Source: CAZJAD01 sp964543855
Lineage (GTDB): Bacteria > Electryoneota > RPQS01 > DYHQ01
NCBI GenBank assembly: GCA_964543855.1
Contig: CAZJAD010000050.1
Span: 1-15,438, forward strand
DNA length: 15,438 nucleotides
Reading direction: 5' to 3'
Shown: positions 6,628-15,133 of the stretch, in pieces
Position numbering within the stretch: position 1 is the stretch's first letter
How the letters are laid out: every line of letters begins with the position of its first letter
Notes under the pieces: model-generated
Database searches by the model: none
Seen by the model: the letters and a program-made list of their open reading frames with translations, nothing else
What the model was told of the DNA's origin: nothing
Program-made: the position numbers and the translations under genes

Positions 6628-8617
6628 AGATGCCTCTTCGGCGTTGCGCGAACGCATGATCATCCTGGCAATCCTCACGGCGACAGTTCTCATTGTCGTG
6701 AGGCTTGTCAGCATCCAAGTGTTCGGCCACAGCCTCTGGGAAAATCGGGCACGCGTGCAGGAGATCGCCTGGATCATGCAGCGTGCGGTGCGTGGCGATA
6801 TTCTCGACCGGGCTGGACGACCTCTGGCCATGTCCCTTCCACTGACTTACGCCGTCGGCTACCGGCCGGAACGATGCCCGGACAAGGCGCACCTGCTGGA
6901 GCAAATCCGACCCCTCCTGCGCCAGAAAAAGAAAGACCTGAAAAGACGCCTGACACAGGATGTCAAATACACCTATCTGGCCCGCCGCGTTGACTGGGAG
7001 ACCGCTGAGAAGCTGAAAGCACTCGACTTCCCGTGCCTGGAGTTCGTGGAGGAGCCTTGCCGCAGCCACCCGAACAATAATCTCGCCGCATCTGTCCTTG
7101 GGTTTACGGATATCGATCAGGCGGGTCAGGAAGGTATTGAACTGGAATTCGACAGTCATCTGCGCGGCAGCGTGGGTCGTGAACAGGTCTGGCTTGGCAC
7201 GCGCGGTCAACCACCTCTGGCGCTCTCAAGTGACCCGGAAAAGACGGGCAGAGGAGCCGATGTTCAAGTGACGATTGACATCGCACTGCAGACAATCGTC
7301 GAAGAGGAGCTCCGGAGCGCCATGCAGACGCAAGAGTGTCTGCGCGCCTGCATCCTCCTGACTGACCCGCGCACTGGTGAGATTCTCGCTCTCGCGACTC
7401 ACCCCAGTTTCAATCCGGATAAACCCGGCGCGTCGTCCGTGAAGACCAGAAAATGCTGGCCCATCACGGATGTCATGGAGCACGGCAGCACGCTGAAGAT
7501 CGTTCCCTTCGCCGGTGCACTTTCAGGCAATCTGTTTGCCTCGAATGAGATTGTCTTCTGCGAGAATGGTCGTTATCGCGTGCCCGGTGCCACAATTCAT
7601 GACGCACACGCCTACGACCGTTTGACTTTCGCCGAAGTGCTGCAAAAATCCTCCAACATCGGAGCTGCCAAAATCGCTCAGCGACTCGGCAAACGCGGTC
7701 TGTACGAAACCGCTCGCAGCCTCGGTTTTGGAGCGCCGACGGACATCTCCTTCCCGGGAGAGCAGGCCGGTCGCCTTGCCCCACCCCACAAGTGGTCGGG
7801 GCCAAGCTTGGCTACGATGGCCTTCGGACACGGATTCAGCGCCACGCCGTTGCAGGTTGCGATGGCCTACGGCGCTATCGCGAACGGCGGCCTTCTGATG
7901 AAACCTCTCTTGGTCAAAGCGATCTACCATCCATCCGGAGAGATTGAAGAATCTGAGCCAACCGTAGTTCGCCGCGCGCTCTCGCCCGAAGTGGCTCGTC
8001 AGCTTACGGATTTACTTGTTGGCGTCGTTGAGAACGGAACCGGCAAATCCGCCGCCATAGAGGGTTGGCGGATCGCAGGCAAAACCGGAACCGGACAGAA
8101 AATTGACTTCGACAAGCGTCGGTATTATGCGGACCGCTTCATCTCATCCTTCGTGGGTTTCGTCCCGGCGGAGGCCCCGTGCTATCTGATGCTCGTTCTG
8201 CTCGATGATCCTCGAGGACAATACTTCGGAGCCGAGGTCGCGGCTCCCATCTTCCGCAATGCCATGGCTCGCATTTTGGAGTGTCGACCTCCAGCTCGTC
8301 CGGCGTCTCCATCCTCAGAGACGAACGCGCTCGCGAGCAGAGATATCGTTCTTCATTCCGAACCGAGACTCGTGGAGTGTACCACGCAACCTGCGAACAA
8401 GCACGCCGAATTTGCTCTCGCTGTCGAGACAAAAGGCGATGTAGTCCAGGTTCCGGCGATTGAAGGTCTTTCGATCCGACGAGCAATTCGGGAGCTGACA
8501 ACACGAAAGCTCGGCTTTGAAGTGTCAGGTGGTGGACAGGTCATTTGTCAGAGTCCGGCAGCCGGGAGTATGGTGCCGGTCGGCACGATCTGCTACCTCC
8601 TCGGCATGAATGAATGA
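6620..8617 (+). CDS. ftsI: FtsI (PBP3) septal transpeptidase with C-terminal PASTA domain
   Basis: This class B penicillin-binding protein crosslinks septal peptidoglycan. Numbered from ATG 6620, it has an N-terminal transmembrane helix (about 12-33), a pedestal domain with RGDILDRAGRPLA (58-70), and a transpeptidase domain. The catalytic triad motifs are S290-TLK293, S344-SN346 and K488-TGT491. A Pro/Ser-rich linker (about 555-605) leads to one PASTA domain (about 608-662: VVQVPAIEGLSIRRAIREL…GGGQVICQSPAAGS). The 665-residue length reflects that addition, since E. coli FtsI is 588. GTG 6611, with GGGA 8 nt upstream, is an equally possible start adding three residues. The gene overlaps ftsL by 8 nt and murE by 8 nt, in an ATGAATGAATGA sequence. 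PASTA domains often bind muropeptides or the enzyme's own catalytic domain; which applies here is not known. Confidence 0.96.
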   Translation: MNKDASSALRERMIILAILTATVLIVVRLVSIQVFGHSLWENRARVQEIAWIMQRAVRGDILDRAGRPLAMSLPLTYAVGYRPERCPDKAHLLEQIRPLLRQKKKDLKRRLTQDVKYTYLARRVDWETAEKLKALDFPCLEFVEEPCRSHPNNNLAASVLGFTDIDQAGQEGIELEFDSHLRGSVGREQVWLGTRGQPPLALSSDPEKTGRGADVQVTIDIALQTIVEEELRSAMQTQECLRACILLTDPRTGEILALATHPSFNPDKPGASSVKTRKCWPITDVMEHGSTLKIVPFAGALSGNLFASNEIVFCENGRYRVPGATIHDAHAYDRLTFAEVLQKSSNIGAAKIAQRLGKRGLYETARSLGFGAPTDISFPGEQAGRLAPPHKWSGPSLATMAFGHGFSATPLQVAMAYGAIANGGLLMKPLLVKAIYHPSGEIEESEPTVVRRALSPEVARQLTDLLVGVVENGTGKSAAIEGWRIAGKTGTGQKIDFDKRRYYADRFISSFVGFVPAEAPCYLMLVLLDDPRGQYFGAEVAAPIFRNAMARILECRPPARPASPSSETNALASRDIVLHSEPRLVECTTQPANKHAEFALAVETKGDVVQVPAIEGLSIRRAIRELTTRKLGFEVSGGGQVICQSPAAGSMVPVGTICYLLGMNE

Positions 8618-10118
8618 CAAGGAGACGACGACGTCCGAGACAATCCTCACAACGAGGAGACTCTCGAGGGTTCTCGATGAGCTTCCGCTCTATCAACTCT
8701 ACGGATCTCTCGACCTTGACATAAGCCGAGTCGTGTATGATTCACGCCGCGCGTGTCCAGCTTCGCTCTTCGTCGCCATACCGGGTTTGAAACATAACGG
8801 AATCGATTTTGTTCCCGAGGCCATCGCCCGGGGAGCCGTCGCTGTCGTCGCCGAGCAGCCATTGCCGAAATTCCGACAGGTTACCCAGATCGTGGTTCCT
8901 GACGCGCGCCAAGCGCTCGCTCTCGTCGCATGGAGTTGCGCCGGTCATCCTGAAAAACGGTTGCATCTGTCGGGCGTAACGGGCACAAATGGCAAGACCA
9001 CAATTGCCCATCTGTTGCGAGCAATGCTTGAGGCAAGTGGCAGAACCGCGGGGCTCATCGGGACTCTCACCTATGAATTCGCCGGTCGAACGCATGCCGC
9101 CGTCCGGACAACACCGGAGGCTCCGGATCTGGCCGACCTCTTCACGCAGATGCTCAAGGCCGATGTGACTCACTGCGTCATGGAAGTGACTTCCCATGCT
9201 CTGGCTCTCCATCGTGTGGATGGGCTCGATTTTGGTGTGGCGGCCTTTTCGAATGTGAGTCGCGACCATCTGGATTTCCACCAGACAATCGACAACTACC
9301 GGAACGCCAAGGCGCTTCTCTTTGAAAACCTGGACTCCACAGCGACAGCCGTGATCAATATCGACGATGACTTCGGGCGAGAACTCTGCACTCGAACACC
9401 GGCGGAAGTCCTGCGCTGTTCCCTCTCGGAGGAATCCGAAATCCACGCAACGAACCTTGACATCTCCGCCGACGGCATGAATCTGGAATTGGCGTTGCCC
9501 AGAGAATCCTGGACTCTCCGCTCATCTCTCATCGGTCGGTTCAACGCCTCGAATGTGCTCATGGCTGCCGCGTGCGGGTATGCGAGCGGACTGACCGAGC
9601 CGGAGGTGCAAGCCGGATTGGACAACATCCGTGATGTTCCCGGTCGGATGGAGATGATCCGCGGGACTCAGCCCTTCACCGTCGTCGTCGATTTCGCTCA
9701 CACACCAGCCGCTCTCGAGAATGTTCTCCAAGTGCTGCGCGCGCTTGATCCGGAACGCATTTTGGTTCTTGTCGGAGCGGGTGGTGACCGCGACCCCGGA
9801 AAGCGTCCGGAAATGGGCCGCGTCGTTTCCGAGAAGGCCGACGAGGTCTTCCTGACGAGCGACAATCCACGCACGGAAGACCCGGAGTCGATTCTCGATG
9901 CACTCGAAGCCGGACTTATCCCGGGTGTGCCGCACCATCGCGACGCAGACCGCCGAGCGTCAATCCGGAGGATTTTCGAGGCGGCCCGTCCGAAAGATAT
10001 CGTGCTTCTCGCAGGGAAAGGCGCGGAAACGACGCAAGAAATCGGCGGGATGAGGCATCCGTTTGATGATCGCGAAGTGGCGCGTGAAATTCTCCGAGAG
10101 ATGGGTTACGAAGCGTGA
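8610..10118 (+). CDS. murE: UDP-MurNAc-L-Ala-D-Glu:meso-diaminopimelate ligase MurE
   Basis: MurE is the ATP-dependent cytoplasmic ligase adding the third residue of the peptidoglycan stem peptide. The 502-residue protein has the three Mur domains. The N-terminal uridine-binding part contains VVYDSR (41-46). The central ATPase has the P-loop GTNGKTT (125-131), SRDHLDFH (217-224) and NAKALLF, with K234 as the expected carbamylated lysine. The C-terminal domain has DFAHTP (361-366) and DNPRTEDP (418-425). DNPR is the established signature of mDAP rather than L-Lys selection. The usual KGHE is KGAE here (470-473), with A472 in place of His. The start is ATG 8610. The only AAGGAG nearby (8619-8624) lies inside the gene with no start after it, so coupling to ftsI translation seems likely. 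It ends in a 4-nt GTGA overlap with murF. Confidence 0.97.
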   Translation: MNDKETTTSETILTTRRLSRVLDELPLYQLYGSLDLDISRVVYDSRRACPASLFVAIPGLKHNGIDFVPEAIARGAVAVVAEQPLPKFRQVTQIVVPDARQALALVAWSCAGHPEKRLHLSGVTGTNGKTTIAHLLRAMLEASGRTAGLIGTLTYEFAGRTHAAVRTTPEAPDLADLFTQMLKADVTHCVMEVTSHALALHRVDGLDFGVAAFSNVSRDHLDFHQTIDNYRNAKALLFENLDSTATAVINIDDDFGRELCTRTPAEVLRCSLSEESEIHATNLDISADGMNLELALPRESWTLRSSLIGRFNASNVLMAAACGYASGLTEPEVQAGLDNIRDVPGRMEMIRGTQPFTVVVDFAHTPAALENVLQVLRALDPERILVLVGAGGDRDPGKRPEMGRVVSEKADEVFLTSDNPRTEDPESILDALEAGLIPGVPHHRDADRRASIRRIFEAARPKDIVLLAGKGAETTQEIGGMRHPFDDREVAREILREMGYEA

Positions 10119-11494
10119 AGGCGCTGACCTTTGACTTCGCATGTCGCCATGGCGGCGGCAAACTTGTAGGCATCTCACAAGAACAGGCGTTGCCGCCAAT
10201 CTCGATTGACACACGGACACTGAAACCGGGCGAGATATTCTGGACATTGAAAGGGAAACGAGATGGGCAGGAATTCGTATTTGATGCTATTCGCCGCGGT
10301 GCGAATGGCGTGGTCGTCAGCGAAAGCTGGTGGAAAGAAACACAAGCTGCGTCGAAAAAAATCCCGGCGGCGTGGGTCGTGCCAGACCGCCTCCGCACCC
10401 TCCAGACGGTCGCGAACGCCTGGCGACGCGAATTAGGAATGCCCATTGTGGCCATCACCGGGTCAAATGGAAAGACAACCACAAAAGAGCTTGTCCTTCG
10501 CACTCTCAGTTCACAACTTGCCGCGGGTGGCACCGCCGGAAATCAGAACAATCATATCGGAGTGCCCCTGTCACTTCTCTCACTGCGAGCAGAGCACCAA
10601 GTCGGCGTCATCGAAATGGGCGCGAATCACGAAGGCGAAATCAAGTTTCTCTGTGAAATGGCCGAGCCGACCGATGGTCTCATCACTTCCATCGGACGGG
10701 CTCATCTCGAAGGTTTCAAAGATATCGAACGAGTTGCCGCTGCCAAAGGCGAGCTTTTCAGTTTTCTGGCCAAGGACGGTCGCGCTTTCGTTCCGGTTGA
10801 AGACAGCCGGTGCGTGCAGCTTTCACAACAGGTCAGAAAGCGGATTGGTTTCGGTTTTCACCCGCGGCCTGACGAGTGGGACGGAATCTACTATGAAGGG
10901 AAACAACTGGAGTTGATGGCAGATGCCTGCGCCTCCTTCCGATTCGCTGGTATGGAAGTGCGGCTCACCGTCCCGGGGAAGTTCTGGGCACGCACCGCAC
11001 TGGCCGCACTCACTATTGCCGCCGCATTCGGCGTCGAAACTGCCCGTGCCGCTGAAGCCATCACCGCTTGGCAAGGTATTCCCGGTCGTACTCAAATAAG
11101 GAGACTTCCAGACATGACATTCATTGACGACACCTATAACGCGAATCCCGAAAGTATGCGCGTGGCGCTCGAACTTCTGCGCGATCTCTCCGGCAAACGG
11201 CGCATTGCCGTTCTTGGCGACATGGCCGAACTCGGCACCCATGCCGAAAAGGAGCATCGCGACCTCGGAAGGGATATCGGCAGCCTGAAAATCGGCAAGC
11301 TGTATTGCCTCGGAATGCTCTCACAGCTCACGGCAGAAGAGGCCAGGAGCGCCGGTGTCGATGCCTGGCACACAAAGAAAGTCGAGGAACTCATCGACCG
11401 ATTGAGACAGGATCTCACCAAAGGGGACACAGTTCTCTTCAAAGCCTCGCGCTCCATGGCGCTGGATGAAGTCGTGAAAGCTCTCGTGGCATAA
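10115..11494 (+). CDS. murF: UDP-MurNAc-tripeptide:D-alanyl-D-alanine ligase MurF
   Basis: MurF adds D-Ala-D-Ala to complete the UDP-MurNAc-pentapeptide. The 459 residues show ISIDTRTLKPGEIFWTLKG (29-47) in the uridine-binding domain, the P-loop GSNGKTT (116-122), GNQNNHIGVPLSLL (142-155), EMGANHEGEI (167-176), FIDDTYNANPESM (336-348) and LGDMAELG (367-374). Length and order are typical. One departure is clear: the conserved G-x-H-N-x-x-N-A-L-A-A segment reads GKFWARTALAA (288-298), so the His and both Asn are lost. The MurE and MurD here keep that segment (GRFNASN and GRHNLAN). The KGS motif is KAS (443-445). The start is GTG 10115, overlapping the murE stop. mraY begins 5 nt after the TAA. 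Confidence 0.95.
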   Translation: MKALTFDFACRHGGGKLVGISQEQALPPISIDTRTLKPGEIFWTLKGKRDGQEFVFDAIRRGANGVVVSESWWKETQAASKKIPAAWVVPDRLRTLQTVANAWRRELGMPIVAITGSNGKTTTKELVLRTLSSQLAAGGTAGNQNNHIGVPLSLLSLRAEHQVGVIEMGANHEGEIKFLCEMAEPTDGLITSIGRAHLEGFKDIERVAAAKGELFSFLAKDGRAFVPVEDSRCVQLSQQVRKRIGFGFHPRPDEWDGIYYEGKQLELMADACASFRFAGMEVRLTVPGKFWARTALAALTIAAAFGVETARAAEAITAWQGIPGRTQIRRLPDMTFIDDTYNANPESMRVALELLRDLSGKRRIAVLGDMAELGTHAEKEHRDLGRDIGSLKIGKLYCLGMLSQLTAEEARSAGVDAWHTKKVEELIDRLRQDLTKGDTVLFKASRSMALDEVVKALVA

Positions 11495-11499
11495 GAGAC

Positions 11500-12618
11500 A
11501 TGCTCTACCACCTTCTTTTTCCTCTGCGCGAATACTTCTCGGCGCTGAATCTTTTTCGCTACATTACCTTTCGGGCGGCGGGAGCTGCTGTCACCGCGCT
11601 GGTCATCGCCTTCGTCATTGGACCGCCGCTGATTCGCACGCTGAAGCGCCGTCAGATCGGGGAGGAAATCCGCTCCGACGGACCAGCGGGCCATCACGCG
11701 AAGGCGGGAACGCCCACGATGGGCGGGCTGATGATCCTCGTCGCCGGAGCGATCCCCACGCTGCTCTTCGCGAATCTGACGAACTTCTACATCATGTTCG
11801 CACTGGTCGCCTTTCTCTGGATGGGACTCATCGGCCTTCTCGATGACTATCTCAAAGCGGTGCGAAAGAAGAAGAAAGGCCTCGTGGCTCGCTACAAACT
11901 CCTGGGTCAGATCGCACTGGGTCTCGTTATCGGTCTTGTCATCCTGATAAGCCCGGAGATCTTCGGCCGAAATTTCGCCGCGAATGCCACAGCGACAACA
12001 ACGCCGTTTCTCAAGAATGTGATGTTCAATTTCGGCATCTTCTACATCGTGATGGTCGTCCTCGTTATTGCAGGCACATCCAACGGCGTCAACCTTACGG
12101 ACGGTCTCGACGGTTTGGCCATCGGCGTCTGCGGAATATCACTGGCCGCATTTGCCGTGATGAGCTATGTCTCGGGACATGTGAAATTCAGCGACTATCT
12201 CAACATCATTTACCTTGACGGCGCCGGAGAGCTGGCGATCTTCTGTGCCGCTCTCTTCGGCGCCTCTCTCGGCTTTCTCTGGTTCAATGCTCACCCGGCA
12301 CAAGTCTTCATGGGCGACACCGGCGCACTCGCTCTGGGCAGCGCGATTGGCACGATGGCCATTCTGGTCAAAAAGGAATTCTTTCTCATCATCATCGGCG
12401 GCATTTTTGTGGCGGAAGCCCTGTCGGTTATTTTCCAGCGATACTATTTCAAATATACACGATTGAAATTCGGGACGGGTCGGCGTCTATTCCGAATGGC
12501 CCCTCTCCATCATCATTTTGAAGAACTCGGATGGGCGGAATCCAAAGTCGTTGTGCGATTCTGGATTATACAGATCCTGCTCGTCCTGGTCAGTCTAACG
12601 ATGTTTAAGGTTCGCTGA
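11500..12618 (+). CDS. mraY: Phospho-MurNAc-pentapeptide transferase MraY
   Basis: MraY moves phospho-MurNAc-pentapeptide from UDP to undecaprenyl phosphate, making lipid I at the cytoplasmic membrane. The 372-residue protein has about ten hydrophobic helices. Family motifs include GHHAKAGTPTMGG (64-76), GLLDDYLK (112-119, with the Asp pair D115/D116), GTSNGVNLTDGLDGLA (192-207), FNAHPAQVFMGDTGALALGS (262-281) and APLHHHFE (334-341). All expected acidic and His residues are present. The N-terminus MLYHLLFPLREYF is typical and fixes the start at ATG 11500, with AAGAGA just upstream. It sits 5 nt after murF and 2 nt before murD. Confidence 0.98.
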   Translation: MLYHLLFPLREYFSALNLFRYITFRAAGAAVTALVIAFVIGPPLIRTLKRRQIGEEIRSDGPAGHHAKAGTPTMGGLMILVAGAIPTLLFANLTNFYIMFALVAFLWMGLIGLLDDYLKAVRKKKKGLVARYKLLGQIALGLVIGLVILISPEIFGRNFAANATATTTPFLKNVMFNFGIFYIVMVVLVIAGTSNGVNLTDGLDGLAIGVCGISLAAFAVMSYVSGHVKFSDYLNIIYLDGAGELAIFCAALFGASLGFLWFNAHPAQVFMGDTGALALGSAIGTMAILVKKEFFLIIIGGIFVAEALSVIFQRYYFKYTRLKFGTGRRLFRMAPLHHHFEELGWAESKVVVRFWIIQILLVLVSLTMFKVR

Positions 12619-12620
12619 TT

Positions 12621-13967
12621 ATGCTCTCCTTTGCAGGTCAGCGGGTAGTGATCCTCGGAATGGCCCGCAGCGGAATCGGAGCGGCAAAACTTATCAAACG
12701 GCTCGGCGGAATTGTGCTTGTCAGTGACATCAAACCAAGGGACCAACTCATGAAACCCATCTCGATCCTCGATGCACTGGGCATCATCACGGAAACAGGC
12801 GGTCACACGCGCGCCGGAAAAGAAGACTGGCAGCTTGCCGTGGTGAGTCCCGGTGTCTCTGTGGATCATCCGCTCCTCCAAGATTTCGCTCAGCGGGCCA
12901 TTCCGGTCTGGAGTGAGCTCGAACTTGCCACCCGGGCACTGCGTTGCCCCTGGGTCGGTGTAACGGGCTCGAATGGTAAAACAACGACGACGCTCATGGC
13001 GGGCGCGATTTTCCGTGAAAGCGGTCGACAAACGGAAGTCGCCGGGAATATCGGCACCGCTCTGTCGGAAATCGCCTTCGACCTGCCGCAGCAAGCCATC
13101 GTGGTCGTTGAAGTATCCAGCTTTCAACTTGAATTCTCTCCCACGGTCAAACCGGCGGCATCGGCTTTCCTGAATCTGACGGCGGACCATCTGGATCGCC
13201 ACAGAAACATGGACACCTATTTGAAAACAAAAGCGCGCCTGTTCGCTAATCAAGATTCCAGTGACCTTCTGGTGGCCAATTTCGACGATCCATACGCTCG
13301 TGGCATCGCCTCCACAGCACGCGCACGCGTGATTCCCTTCGGCATCAATCTCAACGCAGGTGTGACGCTTCGAAACGGCGACATCGTGTTCCACACGGAC
13401 GGGGACTACCGGAAAGTGCTCCCGGTTGCTGACCTCCGCCTACCTGGCCGACACAATCTTGCCAACGCAATGGCCGCAATCGGCATTTGCTGCGGTATGG
13501 GAGTCGATGTGCAAATTGCCGCTGGCGCTCTGCGAAAATTTTCGCCGGTCGAACATCGCCTCGAACTCGTCCGCGAACTGCACGGCGTCAAATACTACAA
13601 CGACTCGAAGGCGACCAATGTGGATGCAGCCATTACGGCTCTCCAGAGTTTCAATACTCCAATTCTGCTCATCGCTGGAGGACGCGCCAAAGGTGGAGAT
13701 TTCCAAGCCCTGAGACCGCATATTAGCCAGCGCGTCAGGACCCTTATTGTGATGGGCGAGACGGCAGACCAACTCGAACGCGAGTTGGGCGATCTCGCAC
13801 GAACCGTGCGCGTCTCATCACTGCATGACGCAGTTGAAGCCGCACACTCCTCCGCGCGTCGTGGAGATATCGTCCTGTTGTCTCCAGCGTGTGCATCCTT
13901 TGACCAATTCCGCGACTACGAAGAGCGCGGCCAGGTTTTCAAAGCCATTGTGAGTGAACTGAAATGA
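12621..13967 (+). CDS. murD: UDP-MurNAc-L-alanine:D-glutamate ligase MurD
   Basis: MurD attaches D-Glu to UDP-MurNAc-L-Ala in the cytoplasm. The 448 residues show a Rossmann-like N-terminus (VVILGMARSGIGAAKL, 9-24), SPGVS (76-80), the P-loop TGSNGKTTTT (115-124), NLTADHLDRH (185-194) and KTKARLFANQ, with K204 the expected carbamylated lysine. PGRHNLANAMAA is intact, unlike in the neighbouring MurF. The C-terminus carries YYNDSKATNVDAAITAL and LLSPACASFDQFRDYEERG, both strong MurD markers. Length is typical. The start is ATG 12621, 2 nt after the mraY stop, and the ATGA overlap at 13964-13967 couples it to ftsW. Confidence 0.97.
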   Translation: MLSFAGQRVVILGMARSGIGAAKLIKRLGGIVLVSDIKPRDQLMKPISILDALGIITETGGHTRAGKEDWQLAVVSPGVSVDHPLLQDFAQRAIPVWSELELATRALRCPWVGVTGSNGKTTTTLMAGAIFRESGRQTEVAGNIGTALSEIAFDLPQQAIVVVEVSSFQLEFSPTVKPAASAFLNLTADHLDRHRNMDTYLKTKARLFANQDSSDLLVANFDDPYARGIASTARARVIPFGINLNAGVTLRNGDIVFHTDGDYRKVLPVADLRLPGRHNLANAMAAIGICCGMGVDVQIAAGALRKFSPVEHRLELVRELHGVKYYNDSKATNVDAAITALQSFNTPILLIAGGRAKGGDFQALRPHISQRVRTLIVMGETADQLERELGDLARTVRVSSLHDAVEAAHSSARRGDIVLLSPACASFDQFRDYEERGQVFKAIVSELK

Positions 13968-15133
13968 GTCATCCCGCGGCGCTCACACATTCAGAGAGTC
14001 ACAGTTCCGACACGGATCTCGACAAGACCCTCCTCTTGTTTGTCGGAATGCTCCTGCTGCTCGGCGGGATTCTCGTGATGTCATCGTCGTCGGCGATCGC
14101 GTACGCCAGGGATGGACAGACTCTGTCCATTTTCTTCAAACATCTGATCCGCGTGGCAGTCGGGATGGCACTGATGATTGGCCTCGCCTTCTGCGATTAC
14201 CATCGCCTCGAGAAAATCGCAGCACCCCTGATGGCTGTAACCCTCTTCCTGCTCGTGGTGGTTCTCTTCTGGCCGCTGAAGCAGGGCGTAACCTCCCATC
14301 GATGGCTCGCGATCGGGCCTTTCAGCATCCAGCCGGCGGAAATTGCAAAGCTCGCCCTTGTCCTGTACCTGGCGCGCCGTCTTTCGATGTGGCGCTCCGG
14401 TATATTCCCCGAAACGGAGCGGAATTTGTTGACCGGAGTGTTGCTTGTTATCGGGATCACAGTGGGATTGATCCTCTGTGAAACGAATCTCTCCATGGCG
14501 CTACTCATTCTTGCCACCTCGTTCGCGATGCTTTTCTTAAGCGGCGTCTCTCTCAAATCGCTCCGAATCATTCCGATGGCCGCCTTGCCGGTCGTGGCCA
14601 TCGTCTTCTGGCTCGTTCCGTACACGCGGGCGCGCGTAGCGGAGTATCTGGCGGGACTGCTCGATCCATCGAATGCCTGCTTTCAGGTCCGTCAATCGGT
14701 GATCGGATTGGGCAAAGGAGGTCTGAGTGGAGTCGGCCTCGGCCATTCCACATGGGCGCATTTCCGTCTGCCTATTCCCTACAAGGATTCAATCTTCTGC
14801 ATTCTTGGTGAAGAACTCGGTTTTCTTGGATGTCTGGGATTATTGACTGTGTTCGGTCTGTTTCTCTGGCGCGGCTTGCGCATTGCCCGGCGAGCTCCCG
14901 ATGCGTTCGGATATTTCCTTGCCTGCGGGTTGCTGCTGACACTCGCCTGCGCATTCCTTATCAATGTGGGGGTCAGCGTCGGCCTGCTCCCCCCCACCGG
15001 TCAACCGTTGCCGTTCATCAGCTATGGCGGCTCGGCTCTCGTGATGTCTTTGGCTGCCGTGGGAGTCCTGCTTAATATTCACCGGCAGGGCAAGCGCGCC
15101 GAAGAGCCATTTCCGAGGCCATCGTGCCTATGA
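13964..15133 (+). CDS. ftsW: FtsW, SEDS-family septal peptidoglycan glycosyltransferase
   Basis: FtsW polymerises lipid II at the septum together with FtsI. The 389-residue protein has a polar ~20-residue cytoplasmic start and about ten transmembrane helices. It has HRWLAIGPFSIQPAEIAKLA (112-131), GLGKGGLSGVGLGHS (248-262) and GLLPPTGQPLPFISYGG (340-356), all diagnostic of SEDS proteins. The catalytic Asp of extracellular loop 4 is D275, in a divergent YKDSIF where many family members have HTDFIF. The usual QPDxGT is ETNLSM (173-178), a form also recalled from Bacteroidetes FtsW. I favour FtsW over RodA from the position between murD and murG. The start at ATG 13964 overlaps the murD stop, and the end overlaps murG by 4 nt. 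Confidence 0.95.
   Translation: MSHPAALTHSESHSSDTDLDKTLLLFVGMLLLLGGILVMSSSSAIAYARDGQTLSIFFKHLIRVAVGMALMIGLAFCDYHRLEKIAAPLMAVTLFLLVVVLFWPLKQGVTSHRWLAIGPFSIQPAEIAKLALVLYLARRLSMWRSGIFPETERNLLTGVLLVIGITVGLILCETNLSMALLILATSFAMLFLSGVSLKSLRIIPMAALPVVAIVFWLVPYTRARVAEYLAGLLDPSNACFQVRQSVIGLGKGGLSGVGLGHSTWAHFRLPIPYKDSIFCILGEELGFLGCLGLLTVFGLFLWRGLRIARRAPDAFGYFLACGLLLTLACAFLINVGVSVGLLPPTGQPLPFISYGGSALVMSLAAVGVLLNIHRQGKRAEEPFPRPSCL

Noticed and set aside
6398..7210. Long - strand frame opposite ftsL/ftsI (270 codons), and a similar one at 12513-13394 opposite murD
   Set aside because: Both lie wholly antisense to conserved, recognised genes and show no family features or ribosome-binding site.
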